In this document: piece by piece, positions 26,506-37,952 of the stretch
Position numbering within the stretch: the stretch's first letter is position 1
Layout: each line of letters starts with the position of its first letter
DNA from: Fasciolopsis buskii
Taxonomy: Eukaryota; Platyhelminthes; Trematoda; Plagiorchiida; Fasciolidae
DNA length: 64,000 nucleotides
Reading direction: 5' to 3'
NCBI GenBank assembly: GCA_008360955.1
Contig: LUCM01008726.1
Coordinates: 127,590-191,589 of the forward strand
Program-made: the position numbers and the translations under genes
Notes under the pieces: model-generated
The model's database searches: none
What the model was told of the DNA's origin: nothing
Seen by the model: only the letters and a program-made list of their open reading frames with translations

Positions 26506-29500
26506 CAATAATCAATGTTTTGTGGGTTGAGTTTGGATAAAGAGGCCACGGATTGATTGACCAGAGCGAACTCTGTACGATCAGTTGGCCAAAATTTCTT
26601 GTTTTACCGCGTAAATAGTAAAGTTGGTCGAATCTTCGATCGTTTATGTCCCTAATTCCTTTTCCAAAACTCAAGTAAATAAACTTTATCAAGCAAACAG
26701 CACACTTATTTTATCAGACAAAAAGCTATTGTTTACTGAGTTAGTGCGGTTACATTCACTGGTTCATTAGCCGAATTCGGCCCACTGTTATTCACCTACC
26801 TCTTCACACAACCTTTTCCGTCAGCCTATCGACTAACTTAATCAGTAAGATTTCAGTGCAGTAACGTTTAGCCAGAGCATTTGATGTGGCCACTCAAGTT
26901 TCAATACTCTTATACTAAAGATGGCTGAAGCATTTAGATTATGCATCCCAACGTCGGACTGGTACCGTCAAAAGGTTTTACTAGCCTGCTCAAAGCGCAG
27001 TCACCATCGCGCAAGATTATGGTTTTCAATTGATGCTGTCTACCCTATCTCCGTTCCTCGCTTCCAACAATTACCACTTGACTACAAAGCTTAATTTCTA
27101 TCAACCTCACGTATACACGAACCAAATCTGATTTTTCCTGTATTCATGTCTCGCGTGAGCTGAACCGGTGAAAGCATCTAACTCTGCCGATGGATGATCA
27201 GTAACTGCTCTAGCCTACTTAGAACTTTTCAGTAGCAAAAGCATGTAGAACAAAATATTCCAAGGACTGTTTCCTTTAGGTTGGTATACAGTGTAAAACG
27301 ATACATTTGGTGACTGCGCAATCACATTGGAATCGCTTGTCGGTATTTTCAAGTCCTACCAAGTTTCGACGGGACACGTAGAATGCATGGTCGGACTCAC
27401 TTTCTATGATTATCCAAGAAAAATTATAAGACTTGTCATGGAGTATTTTTCATTCATTTTAAGTGCGACAAAATTAAATTTAGTTTATATCAAACAACCT
27501 CCGTGTTATGACGAACAGTTCTGGTGTGAAGAACATTGACGAAGAAAACCCAGCTGATGTGACAAGAACGGTGAAATTGCACTTGCGCGAAGTGGTAAAC
27601 AAGGCAAGCATGAAGAGTGTATAAATCGATCACACCATTGATTTGAATAGTCTCACACTTAACAGAAAGACCGAATGATCAGGTGGATTTTGAAATCCGA
27701 GTCTCAAATAATCGTCGATACTAACTGCTTTGATTTCCTCTGGATTGCCTCGGTAATATTGTGTTCTTTTAATTCAGCTCCTGGAGATGGTGATTAGCCT
27801 TGATTTTGGATTTCCGGTTTATTAGGTATGCCTTCGATCAGATCGGTCAAGTGTCCCCGCTCGAACAACGATACCATTCGAATTCGATCTGGAATCTCAG
27901 TAGTTCATTAATACATCCATGGATAAAACCAAGGGAACTGTTCCACTGATATGCGAAATGTTTCTGTATTTGGGACAGTTCACATCCTAGTGAAAAGATA
28001 CACCCTCCAATGATTCCATAACGTACTCTTCCACTGTTTATTCCAGTTAAGCACTCAGCTCTCCAACCCGTTTGCAAAATTGCTTTCCTGGGCATTATCC
28101 TGCATCTTAAAATTTTGAACTTGGCAAAGAGTTGAGCGGACGACTGATGACCGGAATATGTTCTGAGGATGGGAAGTTCACATCCAGGAGTAACCGTAGT
28201 CAGTGGACCAGGGAAGTCCCGGGCCAGAGCCCTTTGTTCCAGTGATTTTGGGTCAGAGGTTGAGCAACATTTTAGGAGAAATACCTCAAGCTTGTTTCAG
28301 GTAACGAATGTCGCTTGACTGTCATAGTATCTTAATCGACCCAGCTCAGAAAGTACAAAGGCTATGACTTTCAACCCACAGTCGTTCATCATAGATTCGC
28401 ATTACATTTATAAGTCAGTAGTGTCCTGTAATGCTCAAGATGATAATGGCTTCTCCTGCGGTTTTCAGTACAAGTCGGATGTCAATACTATGCTAAGCAT
28501 CATTTTGTTATTGACCTAAACTTTCTACCACTCACGTGGATCTAAAACCTCAAAACTTTGCCACGCTCCGACATACGAGTTTAACATTTCAACATTTTGC
28601 AACCCTCTGTTAGTTCGCACAACTCTTGTATGAATAAGTCTGTCAGAATCTATAACTTCAAACACTAATGCCTCAAATTAAAACATCTGACTACAAAGTT
28701 GTTCTGAATTATTCATTTTATTGATTCCTGTAGCGTATAATAGGCAAATTTTCAGACCGCTTCCGCTAATGCATGATCTCAATCTTTCGTGTGTACTGAC
28801 TAAAAGGATCTCAACATTATTTGTATAAAGTAATGGAAAACAAAATTCCTCCTACGGTTTTCTTGCTATTCATCGCTATTTTGATCATGGTGGCACGGTT
28901 ATTGCCGGATATTTTAGTAGTGGCCTTACTCGGGAGGCTAATACCGACGATGAAGTTACTAATATTAGCAATCGTAATAGCAAAATCAATAGTAGTAGCA
29001 GTAAAATTTCTTTAATGCGCCACCTACTGCATGCTCCCAAGCGACTTTTCCTTCCTAGGGAACATGCCATTCCAGTCCCAGTTAGATTTCTACCAAAAAA
29101 AGTTTTTTTTCCTGAGAGGAAGTCGCCGCCTAATGCGAGCAAATTGAGGTGATCCTGATGGTGCTTATTGCAAGACGAAGAGAAAAGCAGTAAAAAATAA
29201 ATGGTCAGAAAATTGATGATCATCGCTTCGGGGATGCTGTGATCACGACAACCACTCATTCTGGGCTAAATGCTAGAGTCAGTCTTCACTCCTAGCCGCC
29301 TAACATCGAGAACCCATTCTTTGGTCATCAGCAACTTGAGGTGAACAATTTTAAACAGCGATTTTCTTCATTCCAGACGCGTACTGTTACCCACTTCAGT
29401 GAACGAAAGTTTCACTTTGACTGCATTTTCATTTTCGCTTTATTCTGCATTCCGCTGAACCCGCCGCAAGTGTTTTGATTCCCAAAGCCTGTCAGCTCAG

Positions 29501-29752
29501 CACATTTGATTATGAAGTACAGATGGCAGGCTTTTTCTGCACTGTTAATTCTGATGGAAATAAATAGAGGAATTCTAATTTACAGAAAAGATTGTGTTCG
29601 CTCACTAATGTTTGCCGAGTTTGAGACTAATCGAGAGAGGCTGCAATCGTACAGGGGATGGGCAGCTCCGAAGGCCACTCATGGTAGCATTTTACTGATG
29701 CCACTTGAAGTGTAAATGAAATTATACTAGTCGCAAATTATGCGAGCTCACC

Positions 29753-29830
29753 GTGTTGCACTGTATTGCGTTGGACTGTATTGTATTGTACTGTATGGTA
29801 TTGCGTTGCATTGTCATATTGCATTGTAAT
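29753..29830. repeat. Imperfect TGTAT/TTGCG pentanucleotide repeat, copy 1
   Basis: About 78 bases of interrupted pentamers (TGTAT, TGTAC, TGCGT, TGCAT). A similar tract is at 57962-58003. On the minus strand it gives an artefactual Asn/Gln-rich ORF. Confidence 0.8.
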
Positions 29831-30525
29831 TTTTGAGTGTTCTGCAAATTGAAGTATTCCAATTTCAGACAAACGTTTATGCCCGACAAAATCGTTGGAA
29901 TACACAAACGGGACGAAAAGTAAAATTAAAGGCCTCCAGTGAATTTTGTTTTCACTCTGATTCTGTCAATCAGGAGGCCAGTTAACTGACTGACTGTAGA
30001 TATTCTATATTCGTTTACTCTAGACGGAGTGAGATGAGGATGAAGTGGGACTGGATAACGAGACACAGTCAAGGAATAATACAACAGTGAAAAAGACAGT
30101 CGTAAACGACGCTGTGAATGATGAAGCATTCTTCCCAAGTTTATCCCAATTTCCGCATCCGATAAGACTGTCATTCTGACTTCGTACTTCTCGGTTCGTG
30201 TGAATCCTTTGAAGATAAGCAACAGCTGGTACTGTAAGAAGTTTTATCAGATAAGTTGGGGAAATTGGAGTGCAAGGAGATTCGTGATATATTGTAAATC
30301 TATTCAGTAAACTTAATCAGTTGCAATCTCATAGCTGGTTTAGTGAAACCTCTTCAGATGTGCGCGGGCTAAGAATTCTCTACTGCCAAGACTAGGCTAT
30401 CGGTTGTGTAGACATATGAATCAGCATGGTAAAGTGTAGTAAAAATCAAGAAAAAACGGTAACATGAAATTATTGAAGTTGTACCTTTTGTTTTAATCTT
30501 ATTCTCTTATTTACTACAAACACCA

Positions 30526-30671
30526 AGTATATGAAGCTGCATGTAGGTTTCAGGAAGGGAGCATCGACGACTGTTGGCTGTCGAGTAAGAGTTGACTGGT
30601 GATTCGAGGATTCGAACCTGCGACTTCGGGTCAGGCCGCTAAGATGTTGACCATCTGCCAGCCACCAGTTA
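30526..30671 (-). repeat. SINE-like repeat, copy 2 (pair with 7.6 kb)
   Basis: This is the better preserved of the pair. Read on the minus strand it begins with TGGTGGCTGGCAGATGG (box A region), has a perfect box B (GGTTCGAATCC) about 45 bases further, then a tail ending CCTTCCTGAAACC that is shared with 7627-7778. A tRNA-like head plus a shared unrelated tail identifies a SINE family. It sits in the RPTP intron in the sense orientation of that gene. Confidence 0.6.
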
Positions 30672-32977
30672 TCATTGGGGCTTAGAAACATGGGTGCCTA
30701 TTCCCGTATGAAGAATTACTCGTAGCGGAGTGGTAGTCCGGTGGAATTAATAGGAAAATCAATAGTTTGACGCAGAAGAGTTTAATAGAAAGGCGAACTT
30801 AACAAGTCCCCGTCAATGGAACTGTCAAAGATATAAAGTAACATATGCGAACCATCCCAATGGCAAGTAACTGGAAGGAACAGGAATCGACAGTGAAATG
30901 CTAGTCAATAAAGGTAAATTTGTACTCTAAGTTGCGATCTGTCAAAGTGATTGGGGCTAACTAGAATGGTTCTGGCATAAAAAAGATGCAGTTTTGAGAA
31001 CAGTGAATTATGCAATTTTGACATAGCAGAATCCCCGATCGGTTTATCTTTAAGGGGGACAAATTCAACGGAGGTATAGTCGACTCAACGCCGGAAACCG
31101 TATTTCAGGCTGGCGAAATTCCACAGGTAGTTTTTCTGACAATGGGTCTAAGCAGAACCTCTAATGAATAGACGGAAAACCGGCACCGTGTCCTCTGATT
31201 GAGAATCGCTACCGGCGTTTAACGTTTTAATTTGTCACTTTGATTCCTTTAAAATTAATCACTGAAACAAGTTTCATTATCTATCTTCGGTAACAATCTT
31301 TGATTATCGGAAATCATTCATCTTTTACCTACCATTTTATTTATTCTCTTTATTAATGAAACCACAATGTATATCCTTTTCCAGTGGTGGGAGAGTTCGA
31401 ATCCACGGCATTCATTTTGGAGAGGCATAACTTAAGGCACGCGACTAACGCGCACAGAACTACCTAATTTACTCTATTCCACAAGATGTTAACTAATTTC
31501 GAGGTGGATCAGAAAATCCGTGGGGCGCTAGTTTTATTTCCAAAGGTGAATATTTTTCAGGTCAACGAGCTTTCAGCAGAGATGATAAAAGACCAACATT
31601 TCGATTGCCGTCTGTTATTCTTTTCTAGGTAATTTTCAGGCCACATATAATTTTATTTTAGTTTTCGTCTGACGCCACAAAACATATCTGAAGTCCATCA
31701 CAAAATCAAGTGGATCACCTTTAGATCCGACAGAAATTTGACAAGATCCAGCAGGCAGAAGCAACACAACATTACTATAAATTCCTACGTCAGTCTAATT
31801 TATTCTTAACCCTTTCCATGAACTCATCTTGAAGATAACGACACGAATCACTTGATGTCAAGGAACAATGTAATGAATCCCATATCAATCGTGTTAAGCA
31901 ATATACATTCCAGGTTTAATCCAAATCTATGGTCAAGTCAAAAAATCTTTCATATTTTGTTCAGTCAGAAACGAATATTGGGATGTGGCATAATTAATGC
32001 TCGACTTCATAGATTTGATTGTGTATGGAACCAAACATAATCGATACTTCACAAATACATGTGGTGCGTATATGGAACCAATGAATTTAATTAACGAAAT
32101 CGGACCCTGATTTTTCTGCACGATTAGATCTGCTCAAGTGAGAGAGACCGCTCAAGCCAAGCTATTGCAATGGGCATGTAAGATAATTTTTGTACTAGCA
32201 TAAGCTAAGATCTGGTGAATAGAATGAGACAGCCGGATCAATATATTGACAGAAGTTATAGAATAAATATGAATTAATACATGCTTGCAGGCCAAGCTGT
32301 TATATTGATATAGTTGGTTGACGGCTCCAAGTCGAAGCCAGAAACGTTTGATGAGACGACCGGCATAGATAGGTGAAGATCGAAATAGGCACTACGACAC
32401 GAGGACTGCGAACATAGAACGTTTGTTCAAGTGGATTAGCGGTCGATTTCAAAATAAACAAGCATATCTTTTACTAAGCATATCTCTCAGCTCCTTATTT
32501 TTTTTCCTACCCGCACTGCTGGCTTTAAGCTAGGTATCTACCACGAGTGTCCACTTCTTTGTCCGTTGTTTCCCCGCGTCCGTGCGCGCTCCGCAAGAAT
32601 TGCAGCGTCGAAATCATTCCCCAAGGAGATGATTCATCATACTAAGGTCTGCTAAACAAAAGCCTGATCATTACTGAACCGCAATTGTTTATGCTTGCGA
32701 AAGTTGTGTGTGAGGTCTTTTCCTGAGGAAATCTGTGGTGGTTTAGGAATGTGTGGATGTTGGCAGACTTTGATGAAGTGCAGCGACACCTAAATTGATC
32801 ATAATCGATAAGGCATACTAATTTGGTCCTCAAATTGGTTCACGATTGTACGACAATAAACTTAGGCAGAAACCACACTTCGATTAATTTCATATTTTTC
32901 CTCCTGACTATAGTTCAACAGCCACTAAACGGTTTTAACTTTCGGAAACCGCATAGGTCAACACACTGACGTCTGAC

Positions 32978-33051
32978 CCGGGGGGATCAAGCGGTCAACG
33001 TCACTAGGTTTCAAATTGAGTGTGGCGGGTTCGAATCCTTCCACAGCCGGC
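32978..33051 (+). repeat. tRNA-related SINE head with intact box B
   Basis: GGGGGATCAAGCGGTCAACG resembles the box A region of a Ser/Leu-type tRNA (AGCGGT core), and GCGGGTTCGAATCCTTCC about 30 bases later is a perfect T-arm/box B. No acceptor stem forms, so it is read as a tRNA-derived SINE remnant, not a tRNA gene. Confidence 0.5.
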
Positions 33052-34110
33052 ACTCATGAGTTGACCGTTACCTCTGTCGTGAAAATAATGTTTTTATTTA
33101 GTCTCAAAAATAACAGAGCCTTGGTAATAGAGCCCTAGGGGTAACTGGTTGAACTGAATTGATTCCTTCCAGCTCGCTATCAACCTTCGGGTCACTGTAA
33201 TCCATCATACCTACTAACAAATGACAGTCATTGTGTACTGAGTAAGTCATACAGTGAATAATTGATATTTGTCATTATTCTGACAAGGTAGCATTCTTAC
33301 CGTTAACCCTTTGCTGTTCTTACGCTCTCTACGATGACGAAAACGTACCGGTGTGTCGCCCTGGTGGCAACAAATTGTTTCCACCACATGCTGGCGTGAG
33401 AAGAGTGCTACGGCAAGTGAGGTTGCTGTTGCCACCGAACACAACAATGCACCTAGAGAGTAAAACTGAATCTGCTAAATAGTTATTCGTCAAAAACAAC
33501 GTTGTCAGAGTGGGTTATAATGTGTCAATCTTTCGCTAACCTCGAGTAACCGAGTTTCAAGCGTTCTGTTTAGTAGATTGGTTCCAGATTCATTTGTATC
33601 GGAAAGATGCTGATTGTCTAAGAAGTGGGTTTCATTGCGAGAGTTTCATTCGTTGCATGTGGGTGCGACTCAGTTGTCAGCGCACAAATGTTTGCTGATA
33701 TTGTGGTCAGCCTTGGCGGAGTTCGAACCTTGCACTTCGTGGTTGACATTAACTTACACGGTAATTACACTCCAGTGGGGTGATTCTTTCGTTAAGTATG
33801 AAAGAATAGGTCCAGCCATTTGGTTCACTTCATAATGCATCACAAACGTTTGGAGAAAATCATAGAGAATCGCTCATAATCCATAGTTATCACGGCAAAT
33901 GCTGTCCGTTTTAAACTACTTTTCCGTCTCATTCTTAGTGAGTTTGGAGATCTGAGTTTTTTGTGTTTCCAAGTGCACGAAAAACCACCCTTGACTGGTT
34001 CTTTCTTCATCTCCTCTCCAAAAGAAAACTTATTATCCATGGTTAATTTCATCCTAGTAAAACAATGATTAGGAGGAACGAAGTCATGCACTGATGCACT
34101 TGATGCGGCT

Positions 34111-34235
34111 ATAATAACAAAAACAACACGAACAACAGTAAATACTAATATTACAACAACTAATGCTAACACTAGTAATATTAGTACCACCATTGCTACC
34201 GGCAGTAGTAGTAATAGTAACAGTATTGCAGCTAG
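34111..34235. repeat. AAC/AAT/GTA-rich trinucleotide tract
   Basis: Imperfect triplets (ACA, AAT, AGT) over about 125 bases give the hydrophobic, Val/Leu-rich minus-strand ORF across 33.8-34.2 kb. That ORF has no other support and is not a gene. Confidence 0.75.
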
Positions 34236-35086
34236 CAATTACCATACGGTCTAAGATCTGATCATAACTGGGGAAAGCTGAGATGCATCTCCGGTTCTGG
34301 ACCTAATTTGGCCTACCACAAATGATTAACAAGAGTTAATCCCTGGTTAGTAGCGAGATGGTATCCGGCGCCAAAATTTTCCGGAATTTTTTATTTTTCC
34401 TTATAAAATTTGCTAAAGTTTGATATATGGAAGCATTTGGCGATAAGATAAAACAATTGAAATCACTGGATTAAAAATTTCGACTATTTTTTCCACCTTT
34501 GCTGGGTGCCTTAAAGGTTATCTAGAACAGTGGGCAGATAAAACCATTTAACCTGTTAAAACCGACCGAAATGGGTCAGACGGCCAAACTCGATGAAAGC
34601 TGAACATCCGACTTAAACAACGAATCGCCTGTTCATCTTCTGACTGGGACTTGTCCCTCTGTTAGTCGGAACAACAACTCACAGGTCTCAATTTTTCTAA
34701 GGTAGAAGCTTCATATCATGAACCGTGGCCATTTAATGCCAAATGCTGTCCAACTGGCTACTAAGGAATAAGTCTCTGATTCAGTGAAGGCAGCAGTTTG
34801 CCGTTGTTCGTCACGCTCTTCTTAAATAAACTGTGTTCGGGCCAAGAAAATCAAAACAAGTCGGCAGACTCAGGAAACGCTTAGGCGGTTCGACGAACTA
34901 ATGAATTTGTGAGTTGTGATCTTGTTTTGTCATTTGACTCTGTTCCGTATTATTAAAGCTCCGGTGACCGTAGTCTTATTGTCCACGCTTGCCAGCATAT
35001 CCTCCGATTCTTGTTCTCAAATACACATACGACTAAGTGAAATACTGGGGAACTGGCAGAAAATTTCTGCTCCGAAGTTTACTTAC

Positions 35087-35310
35087 GTGGCACAATCAAT
35101 CAGGAATTTTCGTAGCGTGTAACAAGCCAGCTCGGTTGTTTCTAGATGCGTCACTCGGACCCGTCCGTATTGACACGAACCGTGAGTCGGCCAGTATCTG
35201 TCAGACTGGTTCTCGCCCATCTCGGTCAGCTGACACAGCATCACAATTGTACAACTCCTCTGCTCCCATACCATTGACCAGAAGTCTTCACATGTTTCAG
35301 TCAAAGGAGA
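35087..35310 (-). CDS. Receptor tyrosine phosphatase exon: D1 middle
   Basis: A 224-base exon with a textbook acceptor (TTTCCCCCCAG) and donor (GCCAC|GTAAGT, phase 2). It encodes 74 codons continuing directly from the TQ of the upstream exon. Visible PTP motifs are EDFWSMVWEQ followed by TIVML (PTP signature DFWRMVWEQ...IVML), RYWP (usual QYWP) and VRVTHLETTELACYTLRKF, which corresponds to the beta strands before the WPD loop. The first residues read SPL where most PTPs have GPL after TQ, a further deviation from the active consensus. It is separated by only 241 bases from the upstream exon but by about 29.5 kb from the next. Confidence 0.92.
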
Positions 35311-35551
35311 CTGGGGGGAAAGACCACAGAAAAGGTGACCACAATAAGCTGTTTACGCTGCAACTGCGAATCTTGGTCGCCAATGCTTCTAAAACTTTAG
35401 TTGATCAATTCAGTGCATATAACAGCGACTAGATGAACCGAGAAGCGTATCATGCTTTGAAATGGCTCGGTATTTATTTACAAAACAACGATATACTATT
35501 TGTTTTATACTCCCGTGTCTGTTCCTCACACGGTGCAAATGAATCACTCAC

Positions 35552-35859
35552 CTGGGTGGCAATGTATGCAGTTGGCTTTCGATATCCTGAAATGTAGCTT
35601 GCATTGATGTAGTCCGTTCCCCCAGCCTCATATTGCATCTTCAATTTGACTCGATTATGATCGAAAGGAACCACAGTGAGCTGACGATTTTTGCTCCTAT
35701 TCTGCTCTAAAGAGCCGGACGTTGTGATCATCAGATTACAACGTTGATGAAGTTCGAGTGCCTGAAATTCGTCTTCCGCATGTTTTGTCCAATCTCCTGC
35801 ATTCTGACGTATCATTTGTAGAAATATCGGCACGGGGATAGGCAGACGCCCGGAAAATA
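35552..35859 (-). CDS. Receptor tyrosine phosphatase exon: start of D1
   Basis: A 308-base exon: acceptor CCATGCTACACAG, donor CCCAG|GTGAGT (phase 0). It encodes 102 codons. It opens with the juxtamembrane LPIPVP segment and a helix leading to EDEFQALE, as before D1 in R2A receptors. Then come KNRQLTVVPFDHNRV, the phosphotyrosine-recognition loop (KNRY..V.PYD..RV in active enzymes), DYINASYISGYRK and AYIATQ. The Tyr of KNRY, which packs on substrate phosphotyrosine, is Gln here. Phase 1 at its 5' end joins exactly to exon 37124-37952. Assignment to the membrane-proximal domain follows from its position right after the transmembrane exon. Confidence 0.94.
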
Positions 35860-37123
35860 CTGTGTAGCATGGACAGTGGGCAAAATGTGAGTATCTCACC
35901 AGGCTGATCAAAATAAACGATAAGGATCAACTCTCATTGGTGTCACAATTAAGCTAAATTGTTATTAAAGTCAGTGGTACGAAAAACATTACTGCTATTA
36001 AAATAGTATTTTCTGATTGTGGGTCCATCGCCGTTCAAGAAATACATAAACCAGTGTCTTATTCCAAGGTTGAATAGGGGCCATTTCCAGGGCTAATTTT
36101 TATTGGTCATGCTACTTCATGGAATGGCCAGCTATGCTTAGGCAGTCAACATCTTGACATTCCAGTAAGAATGGCAGCGGTTTTAAACCTGTCGCCGTGT
36201 GCGAAAACCCGTGAAAAAACCTTTAGCTGAGTGCTGATACCTTTTTGAACTATTATAGAGTTATTGTATGACTAAAAATGAAAGAAATTTGGTTAGAAAA
36301 TCCTGCCCTGGCCGTTCTTGCGTCTTACTAGTGGTTTATCAGATAGTAAGAAATTACAACTGACATACGGTCTTTCTTGTGGTCATCATTATGCGCTGAC
36401 TACAGCCTGTTGCGTGTTCAGCAGGGTTTTGCACAGGAACATTTTAGAAGGTAATATACAAATAAAGGAAAGATTACATGTCACACAGTACGGTATCTTT
36501 TGCTTCTTAACTCTGAAAGCAACCGTTTGTAACTGTTTTGTATTTTACTCACTCGTGTAACAGAATCTAGCAGCGCAGCCGAATTCGAGCTGGGCCAAAG
36601 TCTACTGACTCATCTTGGACGGTCAGCAGGTTTGTCCGTTTGACATTTCGATGGCCACCGAAAGCTCTTCTGTCATACGTCGACGAATTGAAGACGGTGA
36701 TTGCATGTTTAAACTAAAGTTTCTGTGAATACGGTAGACATTCCCTCATAGTTGCGGTCGCCATTAGCTATATTCTTACTTCTATTTAGTTTGTCATCGA
36801 AGATTTGGAAATCATAGAGTACCTACATCCGTAAAATTTCATGTATATTAGGTACACATTTCTTCATACAATCACGGCACCGTTTTTTATTAGTTTGTTG
36901 GATGTCTTGGTGAATAACAATGCAAAGTACTGATTGGTGGATCTTGATCGTACTTGTAATTACTATATCTTGATAGTATTCCACGTATTCAGGCACTGAT
37001 CAGCGGTAATCTTTGGTATCATCTCATTCAAGCAGTATGAACAGTCATGAAGGCAAACTAAAAGTATATACGGGTTCGTCTGGAACGTAAATTATATCTG
37101 GATAAAAGTTCACATATTCTTAC
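35860..37123 (-). other. RPTP intron with SINE relic
   Basis: The 1,264-base intron between the transmembrane exon and the first D1 exon. It contains a tRNA-related repeat (36125-36195). No coding sequence was recognised. Confidence 0.85.
36125..36195 (+). repeat. tRNA-related SINE relic, copy 2 (pair with 22.6 kb)
   Basis: It shares TGACATTCCAGTA and the following GGCAGCGGTTT with 22621-22690. Its box B is degraded (GGTTTTAAACC). It lies inside an RPTP intron, antisense to the gene. Confidence 0.45.
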
Positions 37124-37952
37124 ATCCATTACTGTCGGTTGAATAACTTGGGCTTGTATGCATTTGCACTGTGGATCCAAGTTCCGTTTTGATATCTGTG
37201 CTGTCCATGCAACCTGATTGATCAGCCAGGATAGCAGTAGACTCCTTCTTATTGTTGATATGGTCACAAGGAATCACTTCCGTTCTCCGAACACTATCTG
37301 GTGATTTTGGCAACATATCGCTAGCTGAATGCACAGGGAGGTCAATAGTACCGAAGTTGGCTAACAGTAAATCAGTAGCGATTCCGCTTGTTCCACCAGG
37401 ACTCTCGGCAGACCGAAGCGACTGGCTGGTAATCGAACGTCCAGGTAGGGCACCACTCGCCAATCCGCCAGCACTGGGGTACATAGGATGCATCATTTGC
37501 AATCCCATACTGGAACTAGTGGGACTATGTAGACCACTTGAAGAGAAACTGTAGAACATTGCAGATGGGAGTGTGTGTTTGTAAAATGGTTTCACCAGTT
37601 TCGAACGTCTAGAACCAGTGTGAAATGCCCGCGTAGTTGCTGTCTCATCTGCATGGATAGATTTCATCAAATCACCACAGAATTGGGCATCCCATTGCGT
37701 AGCCGAGCCCAGTATGTGACGTTCAGTTAGGTGACGTTTACGATAGCGTAACACGCATGCCAAAATGACACTAAGTAATGCAAAGAAAACCAGACCACAC
37801 GTGAGTCCGATTACGAGGATTGTCAGTTTTGATACGTTCTGTGATCTGCCAGATTTGGTGGTCACCTGGACCACATTAGTCGAGTCGGCAGATTTCGGAT
37901 CGATTGGTTCGGACCACGGACTGTAGGCGCACAAATATCGTCCAGTGGGGTA
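37124..37952 (-). CDS. Receptor tyrosine phosphatase exon: transmembrane helix and juxtamembrane linker
   Basis: An 829-base exon (276 codons), acceptor GATTTCAAAG, donor GGAT|GTAAGA (phase 1). Residues 1-18 complete the membrane-proximal extracellular module (YSPWSEPI, like SPYSDP or SPWSDP in LAR receptors). Residues 43-68 are one strongly hydrophobic transmembrane helix (LTILVIGLTCGLVFF...), followed by the stop-transfer RYRKR. The remaining ~205 residues are cytoplasmic, rich in Ser, Gly, Met and Pro (SFSSSGLHSPTSSSMG), with no domain recognised. This linker is much longer than in vertebrate or insect LAR, where D1 begins within roughly 100 residues of the membrane. It probably carries phosphorylation or docking sites, but that is inference. 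An antisense ORF on the plus strand is a shadow. Confidence 0.88.

Larger units (their letters stand above)
5620..35086 (-). other. Giant (~29.5 kb) intron of the RPTP gene splitting D1
   Basis: The donor at 35081-35086 (GTAAGT on the minus strand) and the acceptor at 5620-5621 are phase 2 on both sides and join the middle of D1 to its WPD loop. All other introns recognised in this gene are 0.24-5.3 kb. I found no further phosphatase coding sequence inside it, but a small extra exon cannot be excluded. It carries microsatellites, SINE relics, an RTE-type LINE fragment and plus-strand candidate exons (17.07, 25.36 and 26.13 kb), listed separately. The remaining sequence has only short, unremarkable ORFs. 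Confidence 0.7.

Noticed and set aside
37252..37554. 100-residue plus ORF opposite the transmembrane exon
   Set aside because: A shadow of the well-supported minus-strand coding exon.
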